Shown here piece after piece: positions 1 through 8,640 of a DNA stretch of 10,787 nt. Location: NCBI GenBank assembly GCA_003024985.2, contig PXIH01S0008442.1; one strand, 5' to 3'. The stretch is from Euperipatoides rowelli. Its lineage: Eukaryota; Onychophora; Udeonychophora; Euonychophora; Peripatopsidae. Every line of letters begins with the position of its first letter. The stretch's first letter is position 1. Both the position numbers and the translations under genes were made by a program. A model generated the notes under the pieces. The model was not told the origin of the DNA, searched no databases, and was given only the letters and a program-made list of their open reading frames with translations.

Positions 1-495
1 AAATACACTATGCTCCTACCTTTGGTTAATCAAAATGTGAAATACACTATTATTTGAAATACAGGTATTCTAAATTTTATTACATATCTAACCTTACCGT
101 TTACCATGAAACCAAACTCCAACTATGTGTGAAATACATTTATGTATAAAATACACTATGCTCCAACTTTTGGTTAATCAAAATGTGAAATATACTATTA
201 TTTGAAATACAGGTTTTCTAAATTTTATTACATATCAAACCTTACCGTTTACCATGAACCCCAACTCCAACTATGTATAAAATACCATTACGTATAAAAT
301 ACCCTATGCTCCAACTCTCTGATAATCAAAATGCGAAATATACTAAGGTGTGAAATATTCTAAACTTCATTACATATCTAACTTTACCGTTTATCCTGAA
401 TTCTATCTCTATGTTTGAAATACCCTTGCATATAAAATACACTCTGCTCTAACCCTCTGATAATCAAATATAAAATACACTTACATGCGAAATAA
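1..495. repeat. 148-bp tandem repeat (minisatellite), about 3.4 copies, open at left edge
   Basis: Units begin at 1, 149, 297 and 435, each with AAATACnCT(A/C)TGCTC, giving periods of 148, 148 and 138 bp; the fourth copy fades out near 495. Each full unit carries the same ordered landmarks: GGTTAATC or TGATAATC, then TTACATATC, then ACCTTACCGTTTA, then a CCAACTATG-like word. Within the unit a shorter word, (G/A)AAATACA, recurs several times, suggesting the unit itself grew from a smaller repeat. Copies 1 and 2 are nearly identical; 3 and 4 are more diverged. The array starts before the window, so its true length is unknown. No open reading frame or known element end is visible in it. Confidence 0.9.
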
Positions 496-2120
496 TACAA
501 AAATGGCGAACATAATCACTCAAATAGACCTGACCAGTTTAAAGATAAATGGAAAAAAAAAATTAACTGGCAACTCCTTAACTCCTACCTTTAATTAAAA
601 CAGCAATAGTGCCTACAAATTAATGCAATTGAATTGACATCACATTACAGAAACTGTCTACTCATAACTCAAAGGCCACCTACATTAATAATCTGCTCAT
701 TATTGATAATATACAGTCTGTATGTCTGGGACTGTATAGTGGCCACCTTAGAATCTTTTATTCGAAAGATAAGTCTTTTCAATACTCATATGTGCAGCTC
801 TGATCACAACTGATGAAAGTTTAAATTCGCCCCTTAGCTTCAAAGGTTGGAATAGGTTTTTTTGTTGACTAAAAAATAAAAGATTTATTATTATTAGTTA
901 CTTTTATGTTAACATAGACGGATTTAGCCGGCAATGCATAGCCTATTTTGTAAAATAATTAGGCTACCACTTTTAAAAAAAAAATCTGTGCTACATGTCC
1001 ATTAATAAAATCACATTTATAATAACTTATGTAAAAGGAATTAGTTTTATAATAATAAATTTTATACGACAATCAGAAAGGCGAGAAGTAGAAAAAAAAA
1101 ATACTCCATGAAATTGTGTTAATTATTTTAATCTTTTTTTTTTTCCGCCTGTTTAATGAAGTTGTTTGTTATGTCTTGTTTGGAATAAAAATGGGCTCTC
1201 CTATTTTGTTGAACAAATTTGTCAAAAGAAATTTTAATTGGGAGGGAAAAAAAGAATGAAATTTTCAGTTAAATGTTTTTTTTTTTTATTATTATTCTCT
1301 TCAGTTTAAATTGGCTAATTTGAATTCAGAGAGAATAAAGATTTAAAAACAAATTCTAACGAAGCTGTTTCTAAGACTGGACTAGAATTTTTTTTTTTTT
1401 TTTTAAAAAATACTGTAACTTTCATCAAACATATATCGATATTTTCAACAATTTGTTGGATGTACATTAGCTATATAATAACATTTTATTAAACTCAAAT
1501 TCTCTGATTTGACAAAAAATTTTGAAGCTTTTTTTTTTTATTTTTAATTTAGAAAATGTCTCTTTGCCTCTTTGGTCTATCAATTTTCAATGCTATTTTT
1601 AACTTTCAACATTTTGTTTTATTTTGGCAAAAAAAGGTATGTTTAATTCATCAAATCTCTTATTTTATTTAAAAAGGGGTGATAATTGAATACATGATCT
1701 TAAAAATAAAAATAAATCAAATACCTGGTCGGTGTTGCAATAAATTCGTATTTGGCCTTCTCTATTTTTTTTTTTTAAAGAATACCAGCCAAAATCTCTT
1801 TTTATTTATGGCACAAATTATTCTCTCTCTTTATTTCTTTCCAGATGGCACTTCCCCACTAGAATCCCCCCGAATATAGCTTACTTTATTTAATAAAATT
1901 AAAACAAAGAACATTACAATAAAAAATTCAACATTTATTTACATGCAAAGCAATATAACAGTTTCAAAGGTTGATTTACACAGAAAAAAAACACACACAC
2001 AAACTTTAACACCTTTCTCGTAAAAGTCCAAAAATCCGGATGCCAGAAATCCCGAAGCCAGGAATCCTATAGCGTATGGATCTCAGACCTAGCAAAGTCA
2101 TGAAGCCTATTAGACGATCT
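496..2120. other. AT-rich non-coding stretch, no gene seen
   Basis: This stretch is dominated by A/T with many homopolymer runs (poly-T near 1138, 1277, 1390 and 1530; poly-A near 975 and 1092). One short hairpin is visible at 939-966, where TAGCCTATTTT faces AAAATAATTAGGCTA with a four-base bulge. A short (AC)5 run lies at 1991-2000. The longest reading frame (1679-1879) has low-complexity Phe/Leu/Ser composition and no recognisable domain. I see no promoter, splice-site pattern or RNA gene that I could defend. Confidence 0.6.
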
Positions 2121-2121
2121 A

Positions 2122-2142
2122 GTTTGTTTGTTTGTTTGTTTT
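2122..2142. repeat. (GTTT)5 microsatellite
   Basis: Five perfect GTTT units plus a trailing T, read directly from the sequence. Tetranucleotide runs of this kind are common in AT-rich animal DNA and have no implied function. Confidence 0.9.
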
Positions 2143-2145
2143 AAC

Positions 2146-2245
2146 CGTGCAATGACCCTAATCCACTGCCCTAATCCCAGCATGAATATAATAGCAATTA
2201 AGGGATCTCTAACCTTAACCGCACACTGACCCTAACCTCAACTTA
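2146..2245. repeat. CCTAA-rich patch, telomere-like words
   Basis: Several CCTAA or CCCTAA words (GACCCTAATCC, GCCCTAATCCC, CTAACCTTAACC, GACCCTAACC) are spaced irregularly. They resemble the animal telomere repeat CCCTAA but are not in a regular array. The CTAACCTTA word also occurs inside the 148-bp unit at 1-495 and at 2782, so the patch may be a worn relative of that repeat rather than telomere-derived. Confidence 0.45.
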
Positions 2246-2297
2246 AATATTAAAGCATAAATAAATAAATTAATAAACTAACATTCAATCAGAAGTT

Positions 2298-2309
2298 GGC
2301 TTGCAAGCC
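2298..2309. repeat. 12-bp perfect palindrome
   Basis: GGCTTGCAAGCC is its own reverse complement. It lies between a 9-bp inverted pair (TCTCAGACC at 2081-2089 and GGTCTGAGA at 2349-2357) and an 11-bp direct pair (AAAAATCCGGA at 2030-2040 and 2373-2383). The nested arrangement could mark a decayed small element about 2030-2383, but no target duplication or known family end was found. Confidence 0.4.
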
Positions 2310-2383
2310 GACCTCTAATTGGCTATACTTGGATTGCATAATATTATCGGTCTGAGACTCAGATACTAGTAGAAAAATCCGGA

Positions 2384-2780
2384 CCAGCTGAGAATATCAA
2401 AGACGTTGCTCGATTCATCATTCATTCAGGTAGTGTGAATAATTAATAATTTTATGTCCTACTGTTTTAATTATTTTACAGTATACTGTATATAATACAT
2501 TAATTACAAAACAATGACTCCTAAAGTGGATAAAATTCGTCAAAAAAAAAATTGACACACCAACCAATGCATTTGAAATACAACATGCTTATATTTTCAT
2601 TTATGAAATTTTACCATTGTAATTGTTACGTTTTCAATTTTTTTATAGTAATAAATCATATTTAAATGGCATAATTCCTTTCTAAAAAAAACAATCAAGT
2701 TATAAGTGAGATATCCAATGTTCATTGCCAATAGTATGGTAATTTAAAATAATGACAATATTTATATAATTTAGTACAGT
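2384..2780. other. AT-rich non-coding stretch, nothing recognised
   Basis: The stretch consists of AT-rich sequence with no open frame of useful length, no tandem array and no recognisable element end. Confidence 0.6.
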
Positions 2781-2826
2781 CCTAACCTTACCCCACCCTG
2801 GACCCTATCTCCAACTACGTATTAAA
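2781..2826 (+). repeat. Isolated partial copy of the 148-bp unit
   Basis: Words match the middle of the 148-bp unit in the same order and spacing: CTAACCTTACC, then a GACCC/GAACC word, then CTCCAACTA(C/T)GTAT and AAA. The match covers about 45 bases and stops on both sides. It shows that the unit is dispersed in the genome as well as tandem. Confidence 0.6.
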
Positions 2827-2837
2827 CCCATGGATAG

Positions 2838-2873
2838 TGGCCGCCAATTCCAGACATAAATTTTGATAATTTG
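2838..2873 (+). repeat. Dispersed ~40-bp repeat, copy 1
   Basis: It shares TGGCC(A/G)CCAA followed by CCAGA and then an AAATT...GATAA tail with copies at 3989-4028 (minus strand) and 10734-10774. This copy has TGGCCGCCAATTCCAGAC and a TTTTGATAATTTG tail. It sits directly between the stray 148-bp fragment and the ~50-bp tandem array. Confidence 0.55.
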
Positions 2874-2876
2874 TAA

Positions 2877-3101
2877 AAGTGTCTGCATTTCAAACTTACC
2901 ATTATCCCTAATCCCTTCATCCAAAATTTGATGTTCATTGAATGATTTGTACAAGCGTCTGCATATCAAGCTTAACAATCCCTTCATCCAAATTTTCCAC
3001 AAGCGTCTGTGTATCAAACTAAACATTATCCCTTCATCCAAAATACACCACAAGTGTCTGCATAGCAAACTTAACATTACCCCTTCACCCAAAATTTGCC
3101 G
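2877..3101. repeat. ~50-bp tandem repeat, four copies
   Basis: Copies start at 2877, 2953, 3001 and 3052, each with AAG(C/T)GTCTG(C/T)(A/G)TA/TT, then TCAAACTTAACATTA-like sequence, then CCCTTCATCCAAAATTT-like sequence. Spacings are 76, 48 and 51 bp. The first interval is longer because copy 1 carries an extra tail (AAATTTGATGTTCATTG), which reappears at the end of copy 4 (AAATTTGCCGTTCATGG). Open frames on both strands here simply follow the repeat and are not genes. Confidence 0.85.
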
Positions 3102-3310
3102 TTCATGGTCGTTGATTGGTTACCTGTTGGGCTACTGAAAGTTGGTGTCAAAATTGATCAAAAAATGATTTTGTGGGTTTTAGAGCATAAATGGATATTT
3201 AGAGCATGCGTAATGCTACCTTTTAGACCATGCGGTACTAGTTTTTAAATGGCAGCTCACGATGTAAGAAGTTCTGCTTTAGCAATTTAATGGTAAGCAT
3301 TATAGTTATT

Positions 3311-3318
3311 GTTTATGA
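3311..3318. repeat. Left 8-bp target-site duplication of the hAT-like element
   Basis: GTTTATGA sits immediately before the left terminus and matches GTTTAGGA at 3745-3752 at seven of eight positions. Eight bp is the duplication length typical of hAT transposases. Confidence 0.75.
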
Positions 3319-3744
3319 CAGGTGTTCCCAACATTTTTGTACCCTAGAGCACATTCTAAAATACCAGTAGGGCGACGGGCACCATCTATATGTTCAGTCA
3401 TGACAAAAAATTATGTGTAGATGATGAAAACATTGTAGAATCTGGATTATATCACCAGTATTTAGACAATTCTCTAACTATCCCCACCACTACTCAATTC
3501 GGACGTCTGCCTGCACTGCACTCATGTTCATCCGTGTTAACTTGGCACAATAGGTGTAATTAAAGAGGTCGATTTACAAGAAAACTGCCTAAAATTGGTT
3601 GACTAACAATTCACAATCTAAATCAATGGGATTTGGGCACCACAAAGTTAATGTGGACAAGATTTCATTTCGTGGTCGAACAGCGGTGGGCACACACAAA
3701 TGGTTCGATGGGCGCCATTGTGCCCACAGGGTTGGGTACCCCTG
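3319..3744. mobile_element. Non-autonomous hAT-like DNA transposon (MITE-like), 426 bp
   Basis: The left end reads CAGGTGTTCCCAAC and the right end, reverse-complemented, reads CAGGGGTACCCAAC, identical at 12 of 14 positions. CAGnGGTnCCCAAC-type ends are characteristic of animal hAT elements. Both ends abut near-identical 8-bp direct repeats (3311-3318 and 3745-3752). Subterminal GGGC-containing words (GGGCGACGGGCACC on the left, GGTGGGCACAC and GGGCGCC on the right) are GC-richer than the surroundings. There is no open frame for a transposase, so movement would have needed a transposase supplied by a related full-length element. The single mismatch in the target duplication and the two in the inverted ends indicate an old insertion. 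Confidence 0.8.
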
Positions 3745-3752
3745 GTTTAGGA
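3745..3752. repeat. Right 8-bp target-site duplication of the hAT-like element
   Basis: GTTTAGGA immediately follows the right terminus (ending CCCCTG) and pairs with GTTTATGA at 3311-3318. Confidence 0.75.
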
Positions 3753-3907
3753 TATTGTTATTGTAACATTTTTGTTCAAAATTTGCTTATAAATGTGTAG
3801 TTTACCATAAATTTAATTTTTTTTTAATAGCTAGGATTAGTTGTGTGGTTTAAAGTTTAGTATTTCATTGAAATATTTTACAATTCTAGACGTAAATTAA
3901 TTGATGC

Positions 3908-3981
3908 ATTTCTAATTTCAAAATATTTAATTGTTATTGTTAATTTTAATTTTCAATAACAAATATTTTTAAATTAGGAAT
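3908..3981. repeat. Long AT-rich inverted repeat (hairpin)
   Basis: The left arm (3912-3939) and right arm (3954-3977) are complementary at 23 of 24 aligned positions once a four-base bulge (AATT) in the left arm is allowed. They are separated by a 14-base AT-only loop. Pairing continues for about three more bases outside one mismatch. This is longer than expected by chance even in AT-rich DNA and may be a small fold-back element or the core of a MITE. No clear target duplication was found. Confidence 0.65.
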
Positions 3982-3988
3982 TTGTCTA

Positions 3989-4028
3989 CTAATTATCGGT
4001 AATTTCATCTGGAATTGGTGGCCATTTT
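3989..4028 (-). repeat. Dispersed ~40-bp repeat, copy 2 (inverted)
   Basis: Read on the minus strand, this begins AAAATGGCCACCAA, then TTCCAGATG, then AAATTACCGATAATTAG. It aligns with the copy at 10734-10774 along its whole length with a few substitutions and one single-base gap, and with 2838-2873 more loosely. It begins 12 bases after the right arm of the hairpin at 3908-3981. Confidence 0.65.
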
Positions 4029-4409
4029 GGAGGGGGAATCATAATCTGGAATCATGCTATACCCACTCTGCCCCAACCTTATGATGATGAAGGGATGAAA
4101 TAATCGTTTTTGATCGATTTCCATAATTTGAATTGGTAGTACCACTAAATATTTGTTTATGTATTAGAAGTATAATAGCCTACATAATATTTTATAAAGT
4201 GCATTGGTACAAATGGCCTAGCCTACATTTTCATTTTTTTAGACTAAACCTAGAAACAAGGTCATTCAAATCAATAGTTTGTGTTATGTCTTGTACTCTT
4301 GTTCTAATGTTAGGATTGATAATCCTACAAGTAACAAGTCTATCTTGTTTCATCGTGCAATGTACAAACAGTAGTCAGTAGGTTTTATGATAGAGTGGCC
4401 AGCGATCAA
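4029..4409. other. Non-coding stretch, no gene recognised
   Basis: An 82-codon open frame lies at 4133-4381 but starts at a non-ATG codon, has Leu/Ile/Cys/Ser-rich composition of the kind random AT-rich sequence gives, and matches no domain I know. Nothing else is supported here. Confidence 0.55.
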
Positions 4410-4434
4410 TCCTCTGGTAGTGACTACCAGAGGA
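4410..4434. repeat. Perfect palindrome with 12-bp arms
   Basis: TCCTCTGGTAGT is followed by a single G and then the exact reverse complement ACTACCAGAGGA. Shorter complementary words follow nearby: AGTCCT at 4493-4498 with AGGACT at 4505-4510 and again at 4536-4541, so 4410-4541 is rich in potential stem-loops. The single-base loop is too tight for a stable hairpin, so a dyad-symmetric protein site or a remnant of a transposon end are alternatives. Confidence 0.6.
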
Positions 4435-4634
4435 CAGTTGGACAAGATACTCGCAGGATAAACACTGTACACATATCATAAAAAACACATATAGTCCTAT
4501 CGGCAGGACTCTATTTAGAGCCATGTCCAGCTGACAGGACTCGTACTTCTAGATATGATTTATTAAAAAAAAAAAAGCATTGTACCGGTTACATATTGAG
4601 TGTAACTGCATGTGCATTGGGAAAGTTGATTATT

Positions 4635-5222
4635 TGTGAGACCAGAAAAGTCAAAAATAGGAGTCATAAAGGTGTAAGAAGGTAAATTTTTGTTTAAGGG
4701 TTTTTTTTGGGTAAAGGGAGATATTGTGGGATAAGAGGGGATTTTTATTTTTTGAGATTTGGGGGTTTTGGTTTTTGAGAGGGGGCTTACATGTAGGAAT
4801 TAAATTAGAAGTAGATAAGTTAAAGGGTTGCATGGAGATTAATTTAATTTAATTTTTGGTAGGGTATTGTGTTTATATATGTATATTTATAAGAATTTTG
4901 GTTTGAGCTAAGATTTAATAAATATAAAGTTATTGTGGGATAATTTTTTGGGGAGATAGTGGCTTAAAGTTGGGTTTTGTATAATTTTTTTTTTTTTTTT
5001 TTTAGATAACGTTAATGGCGTTTTTTTTTTAGGTGTATTAATATAATTTAGCAGGAATTAGATTGGGTATAATTTAAGGTAGGATTAATATTAGGTTATA
5101 TTTATATTTATGTTTGTTTAGGAGATTAGGTGGATTTAATAATTAGGAATTAGTGAAAATTAAGGGAGTTTTAAGTAAGAAATTATGTTTTCCTAAGAAA
5201 GTGTTCGTTGAAATTAAATAAA
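4635..5222 (+). other. LINE 5' leader (presumed untranslated and promoter-bearing)
   Basis: This is a T-, G- and A-rich, C-poor stretch with poly-T runs (for example 4986-5003) and no open frame of length. LINEs of this class usually carry an internal promoter at the 5' end; no specific promoter element can be pointed to here. Its C-poverty matches the coding part downstream, although no codon constraint applies. Confidence 0.55.
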
Positions 5223-6424
5223 ATGGCGGAAAAAGGGGAATGTAGTGACATGGATATAAAGGGAGGGAGTTGATGGTTTTAAAAGAGAAGTTTGTGATAG
5301 TAAATGTGGGAAGAGGGAGAGGCGATGGTGCATGGGATTTCTATGAGTGGTTTCATATGATATGTGTGGGGATGGGTAAATGGGGAAGTAGGGAAATGTT
5401 GGTGTCTAGGAATTATGTGGAAGATTTTAAGAGATGAGGGGTTGGGGAATAAAACTGATGGAAATGGAAGAAATAATTAATTGTATGATGGGGCTACTGT
5501 TTGAAATGAGGGATGAGGTGATAAGTTTGAGACAGTGCGTGGATAAATTGTATGAGAATGTTAAAGTGGAGGGGATGGTAGGGGGAGTAGGAAATAAAGT
5601 AATGGAGGTAGGTAGTGGAAAGAGTTTGGGGAAAGGGATTAAGGAGAATTATAGGAGGAAATTGGTGGGTAGGGGGAAAAGATTAAGAAGGATAGGAAAA
5701 AGGAGAAGATTGGATGGGGGGGGAGGAAGGTGGGGAGGAAGGGGCATTGGAAATGGGGTGTATGATATAGAGGATAGTTGGAGGAGGGGAGTAAGTTATT
5801 AGTGTGGATGAAATAGGGAGTATTGATTTAGAGGAGTTTGGGGATAGTAGGATGATAAAGGTATGTAAGTTAATCAGGTAATATGGTAAGGAGGGAAGTA
5901 AAGGAGAGAAAGTAGATAAATCTTTGAATAGGGGGTTAGGTGTGGATAGTAAGAAGGGTGGAGAATTGTTAATTGGAGATGATGGAATAGGGAGGGCAGG
6001 GGATATTTGGGCTTTAAAAGATAGGGAAAATAGAGTCAGAATTGCATTGGAGGATGCAAACTTAAGGGATTTGAAAAATGAGTTGAGGAAAAGGATGGGG
6101 GGTGAGGATGTAATAATAGTAGTAAGTAGCATGAAGGAAATAATTTAGGGGATATGGAGTTAGGCATAAATGGAATGAGGGAATTATTGGAAGTGGCGAA
6201 AAGATGTGTGGGGAAGATATGTATGGTGGGGGCGATAGAAGGTTTGATGAGGGGGGAAGATATATGGGATTAATTAGAGAATGGAATGAGAGGATGAGGA
6301 TATTATATGGAAGAGAAGGGATTTTATTTGAAAATATAGGGGCAAATATGAGAAGGGAATATTTAGGGGTGATGGGATAGTAAGGGGGATAGATTTTTTT
6401 GGGAGAAAGGTTGAGGGGTATTAG
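5223..6424 (+). pseudogene. LINE ORF1 remnant: coiled coil, basic linker, SGNH/GDSL-hydrolase-like domain
   Basis: The first ATG (5223) opens MAEKGECSDMD but stops at 5271; reading resumes in another frame at 5273-5437 (FVIVNVGRGRGDG, FYEWFHMICVG). A third frame (5434-5802) has a heptad-like helix, EMEEIINCMMGLLFEMRDEV through LRQCVDKLYENV, then a Lys/Arg/Gly-rich linker, as expected of an RNA-binding ORF1 protein. From 5798 the frame carries SGNH-hydrolase-like blocks: LLIGDDGIGRAG (block I, normally GDS), ALEDANLRDL (block II region), VIIVVSSMKEI (block III, normally GxND). Then, in further frames, come CMVGAIEG, REWNERMRILYGREGILF and DGIVRGIDFFGRKVEG (block V region, normally DGxH). Esterase domains of this type are known in ORF1 proteins of CR1-like LINEs. 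The catalytic Ser position is Asp and the Asn and His blocks are eroded. There are about six frame changes plus a stop at 5879. Assignment of the coiled coil is firm; the SGNH call is good but not certain. Confidence 0.7.
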
Positions 6425-6514
6425 TGAGAGATTGAGGAGAGAAGAATTATGAGGTAAGGAAGGTAGTAAGAGGGGGTTAGGATATATAAAAGAAATAGGG
6501 GTATGAAAAGAGGG

Positions 6515-7181
6515 GTGGTAATAGGATATATTAATTGGCAGGGGGAGGAGGGAGGAGAAATGGGAGGATTTTATGGAAGCTTGTGGAGAGGATATAAAGT
6601 TTTTAGGGGTGGTGGAAATGCATTTGAGGGGAGAGAAGGTTCCTTTTTTGGAGGGAGGGACATGGTATTGAAAAAATAGAGGGGAGGGAGAAAAAAAGGA
6701 GGGGTTATGGGTGAGGGAGGTGTGGAGGATATTGTGATAGAAGTAATAAAGGGTAGGGAGTTAATGTGGGGATTATTAGAATTGGGAGGATTAAAGATTG
6801 TGTTGGGGTTAGTTTATATGGCAGTTAATGATAAGGGTAACAGGGAATGGAATGATAGGATTTGGGGGAAGGGGTGAGGAATTATAGGAATAGGGGTTTT
6901 AAAATTATTATGGGGGATTTTAATGGACATATTGAGGAATTTGAGCGGTTGGGTAATGATAATGGGAAATTATTGAGGGAGTTTTGTCATAGGATGGATT
7001 TGGATATGATAAATTTAATTGATTGCTGTCTGGGTGAATATACATGGAATAGGGGCCAATGGAGTAAGGTTATAGATAATATATTATTTGGGGTGGAATG
7101 GAGGGGGTGATATAAAGAGATAAAATTTGGGATGAGGAGAAGGGGTGTGTTTCGGATCATAATATGATTACCTTTAAATTG
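6515..7181 (+). other. APE-type endonuclease domain (within ORF2 remnant)
   Basis: The N-terminal strand reads VVIGYINW, where intact relatives have a GT(F/I)NVNGL-type strand. In the next frame come LIGRGRREEKWEDFMEAC and then FLGVVEMHLRGEKVP, whose Glu (6615-6617) corresponds to the metal-binding Glu of the ETHL motif. A further frame gives IVLGLVYMAVNDKGNREWND. Then follow KIIMGDFNGHIEEF (catalytic Asp at 6916-6918), GEYTWNRGQWSKVIDNIL (the SxIDY-type strand) and VSDHNMITFKL (catalytic Asp-His at 7155-7160). All the main catalytic positions of the exonuclease-endonuclease-phosphatase fold are still present, though they occupy four segments in three frames with stops at 6669, 6735 and 6875. 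Confidence 0.88.
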
Positions 7182-7741
7182 GGAGGATTGAGGGAGGAGA
7201 GAATAGGAATTAGGGGATAGGGGGGTTAAGGGATTAAATTTAAGAAAGAAGGAGTGATTAGAATTATTGGGGGAAATAATGGAAGGGAAAATGAAAGAGT
7301 TGGGGAATGTTGGCTCTAAAGTTTTCATGGAATATTTAAATGGAGGTGCGGAGGTCACTTTGAGGGATAAAAGGAATGGGAGAGGGGGAATAGAAATAAG
7401 TGGGTGAAAGGGAAGGATAAGGAAATTGAGAATTGGATTAAATTGAGGAAAGAAGCTAATAGGGAATATAAGAGAAGTGTTAAAAAGGGGAATGTTGGAG
7501 AAATGAGGGAAAAGTGGGAGAATTATCAGAAATGTAAAAATGACGTTAAGATAAGGGTAGGGGAGATAAGGGGAAAATGGGTTGTAAAAAAATTGGAATT
7601 ATATTAGGAAAAGGAGTGATAGGGGATTTGTGTTGAGGGGAAAAGCAAGAGGTGTTAAATAGATATGTAAGAGTAATACAGGAGGAGGGGGAGAAATTTG
7701 GGTGTCTAGGATAGAGAATGGGGAAAGATGGGATGATGTAA
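7182..7741 (+). other. ORF2 linker between endonuclease and reverse transcriptase
   Basis: The clearest part is 7404-7607, a Lys/Glu/Arg-rich helix (WIKLRKEANREYKRSVKKGN, then REKWENYQKCKNDVK). It matches the KxRKEANRxxRR-type linker that precedes the fingers in many invertebrate LINE reverse transcriptases. Near 7650-7710 another frame reads EVLNRYVRVIQEEGEKFG, also typical of the pre-fingers region. No catalytic function is expected here. Confidence 0.65.
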
Positions 7742-8640
7742 TTGAAATTAAGGAGGTTTGAGTTTGAGAAAGGTCTAAAAGGGATGAGAGATGGGAAGGC
7801 GAGGGGTATAGATGGAGTAGCGACAGAGATAAGATGTTTGGGGAGTAGAGGTAAAGGGTGTTTAAGGAAAATGTTTGAAGGGGTAGTGAATGGAGGGGAA
7901 GTTCCTAGGGAATGGAATGAGACTAGGATTCGAATGATTTTTAAAGTTAAGGGAAAAGATAATAGAGATTTGGATAACTATAGACCAGTTGCGGATACTA
8001 GTGTATAAGCTATTTATGAATATTTTGAAGGGATGGATTGTGGAATGGTTGGAAAAGAATGGGTAGTTAGGGGAATTACCACATGGTTTTAGAAAGATAG
8101 GAACATAGGAGACTGTTTATTCACAGTATCTCAATTAATAGAAAAGAGTTTTAATGAGAATAAGGGGTTGATTTTGGGCTTTTTGGACATTAAAAAAGTG
8201 TATGATAATGTGAATAGAGAGAAGTTATGGAAAATGTTAGAAAAGATGGATATGGATAGGAGATGGATTAATGTATTAAGAAGAAGGGTATATGAAGGGA
8301 ATAAATTTAAATTGCAATGGGATGGGGTATGTTCAGAGGAGGGGAATAGTGGGAAAGGATTAAGACAGGGATGTCCTCTTTCAGCGATTTTGTTTTTAAT
8401 TTATATTGATAGGTTCAATAGAGGGCTATTGAATTCAGGGAAAGGGGTTGGGTTAAAAGGAGATAAGAAGTTACCGGGGTTATTGTTTGTAGATGATGTA
8501 GTATTATGTGCGAAAATGAAAAGGATATGCAGGAGTTGTTGAATGTGTGTTATGGGGTGAGTGTGGATTTAGGGTTAGAATTTAGTAAAGAAAATAGTAA
8601 AATGATGGGGATAATTTATAAGGATAAAGTGTGTAAATTT
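7742..8640 (+). other. Reverse transcriptase fingers and palm (within ORF2 remnant)
   Basis: Frame 7742-8008 reads GMRDGKARGIDGVATEI, then GGEVPREWNETRIRMIFKVK and DNYRPVADTSV, the early fingers motifs. After a one-base shift VYKLFMNILKGWIVEWLEKN continues, then LPHGFRK and, shifted again, DCLFTVSQLIEKSF. Motif A is FLDIKKVYDNVN, with its Asp at 8186-8188. Motif B is GLRQGCPLSAILFLIYIDRF (8357-8416). Motif C is LLFVDDVVL, with the two catalytic Asp at 8492-8497; it has Val where many LINEs have Ala. Then EKDMQELLNVC and VDLGLEFSKENSKM follow in another frame. All three catalytic aspartates are kept. Confidence 0.93.

Noticed and set aside
1679-1879. 66-codon open frame
   Set aside because: AT-rich low-complexity frame starting at a non-ATG codon, with no domain or supporting signal.
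2146-2245. Possible interstitial telomere array
   Set aside because: The CCTAA words are irregular, with no run of consecutive CCCTAA units.
2805-3138. Overlapping open frames on both strands
   Set aside because: They run through the ~50-bp tandem array, and their protein repeats simply mirror the DNA repeat.
4133-4381. 82-codon open frame with a hydrophobic middle
   Set aside because: Non-ATG start and random-looking Leu/Ile/Cys/Ser content; a membrane-like stretch is common in T-rich random sequence.
5271-5275. TGATG stop-start overlap in ORF1, resembling a termination-reinitiation site
   Set aside because: The upstream frame is only 16 codons and the rest of ORF1 is full of frame changes, so another frameshift is the simpler reading.
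5683-6132. 149-codon minus-strand open frame, and similar ones at 6987-7358, 8710-9063, 9492-9746 and 4651-4833
   Set aside because: They are complements of the G/A-rich LINE strand. Their Ser/Pro/Leu/Ile/Asn-rich composition follows from the C-poor coding strand, and no domain is seen.
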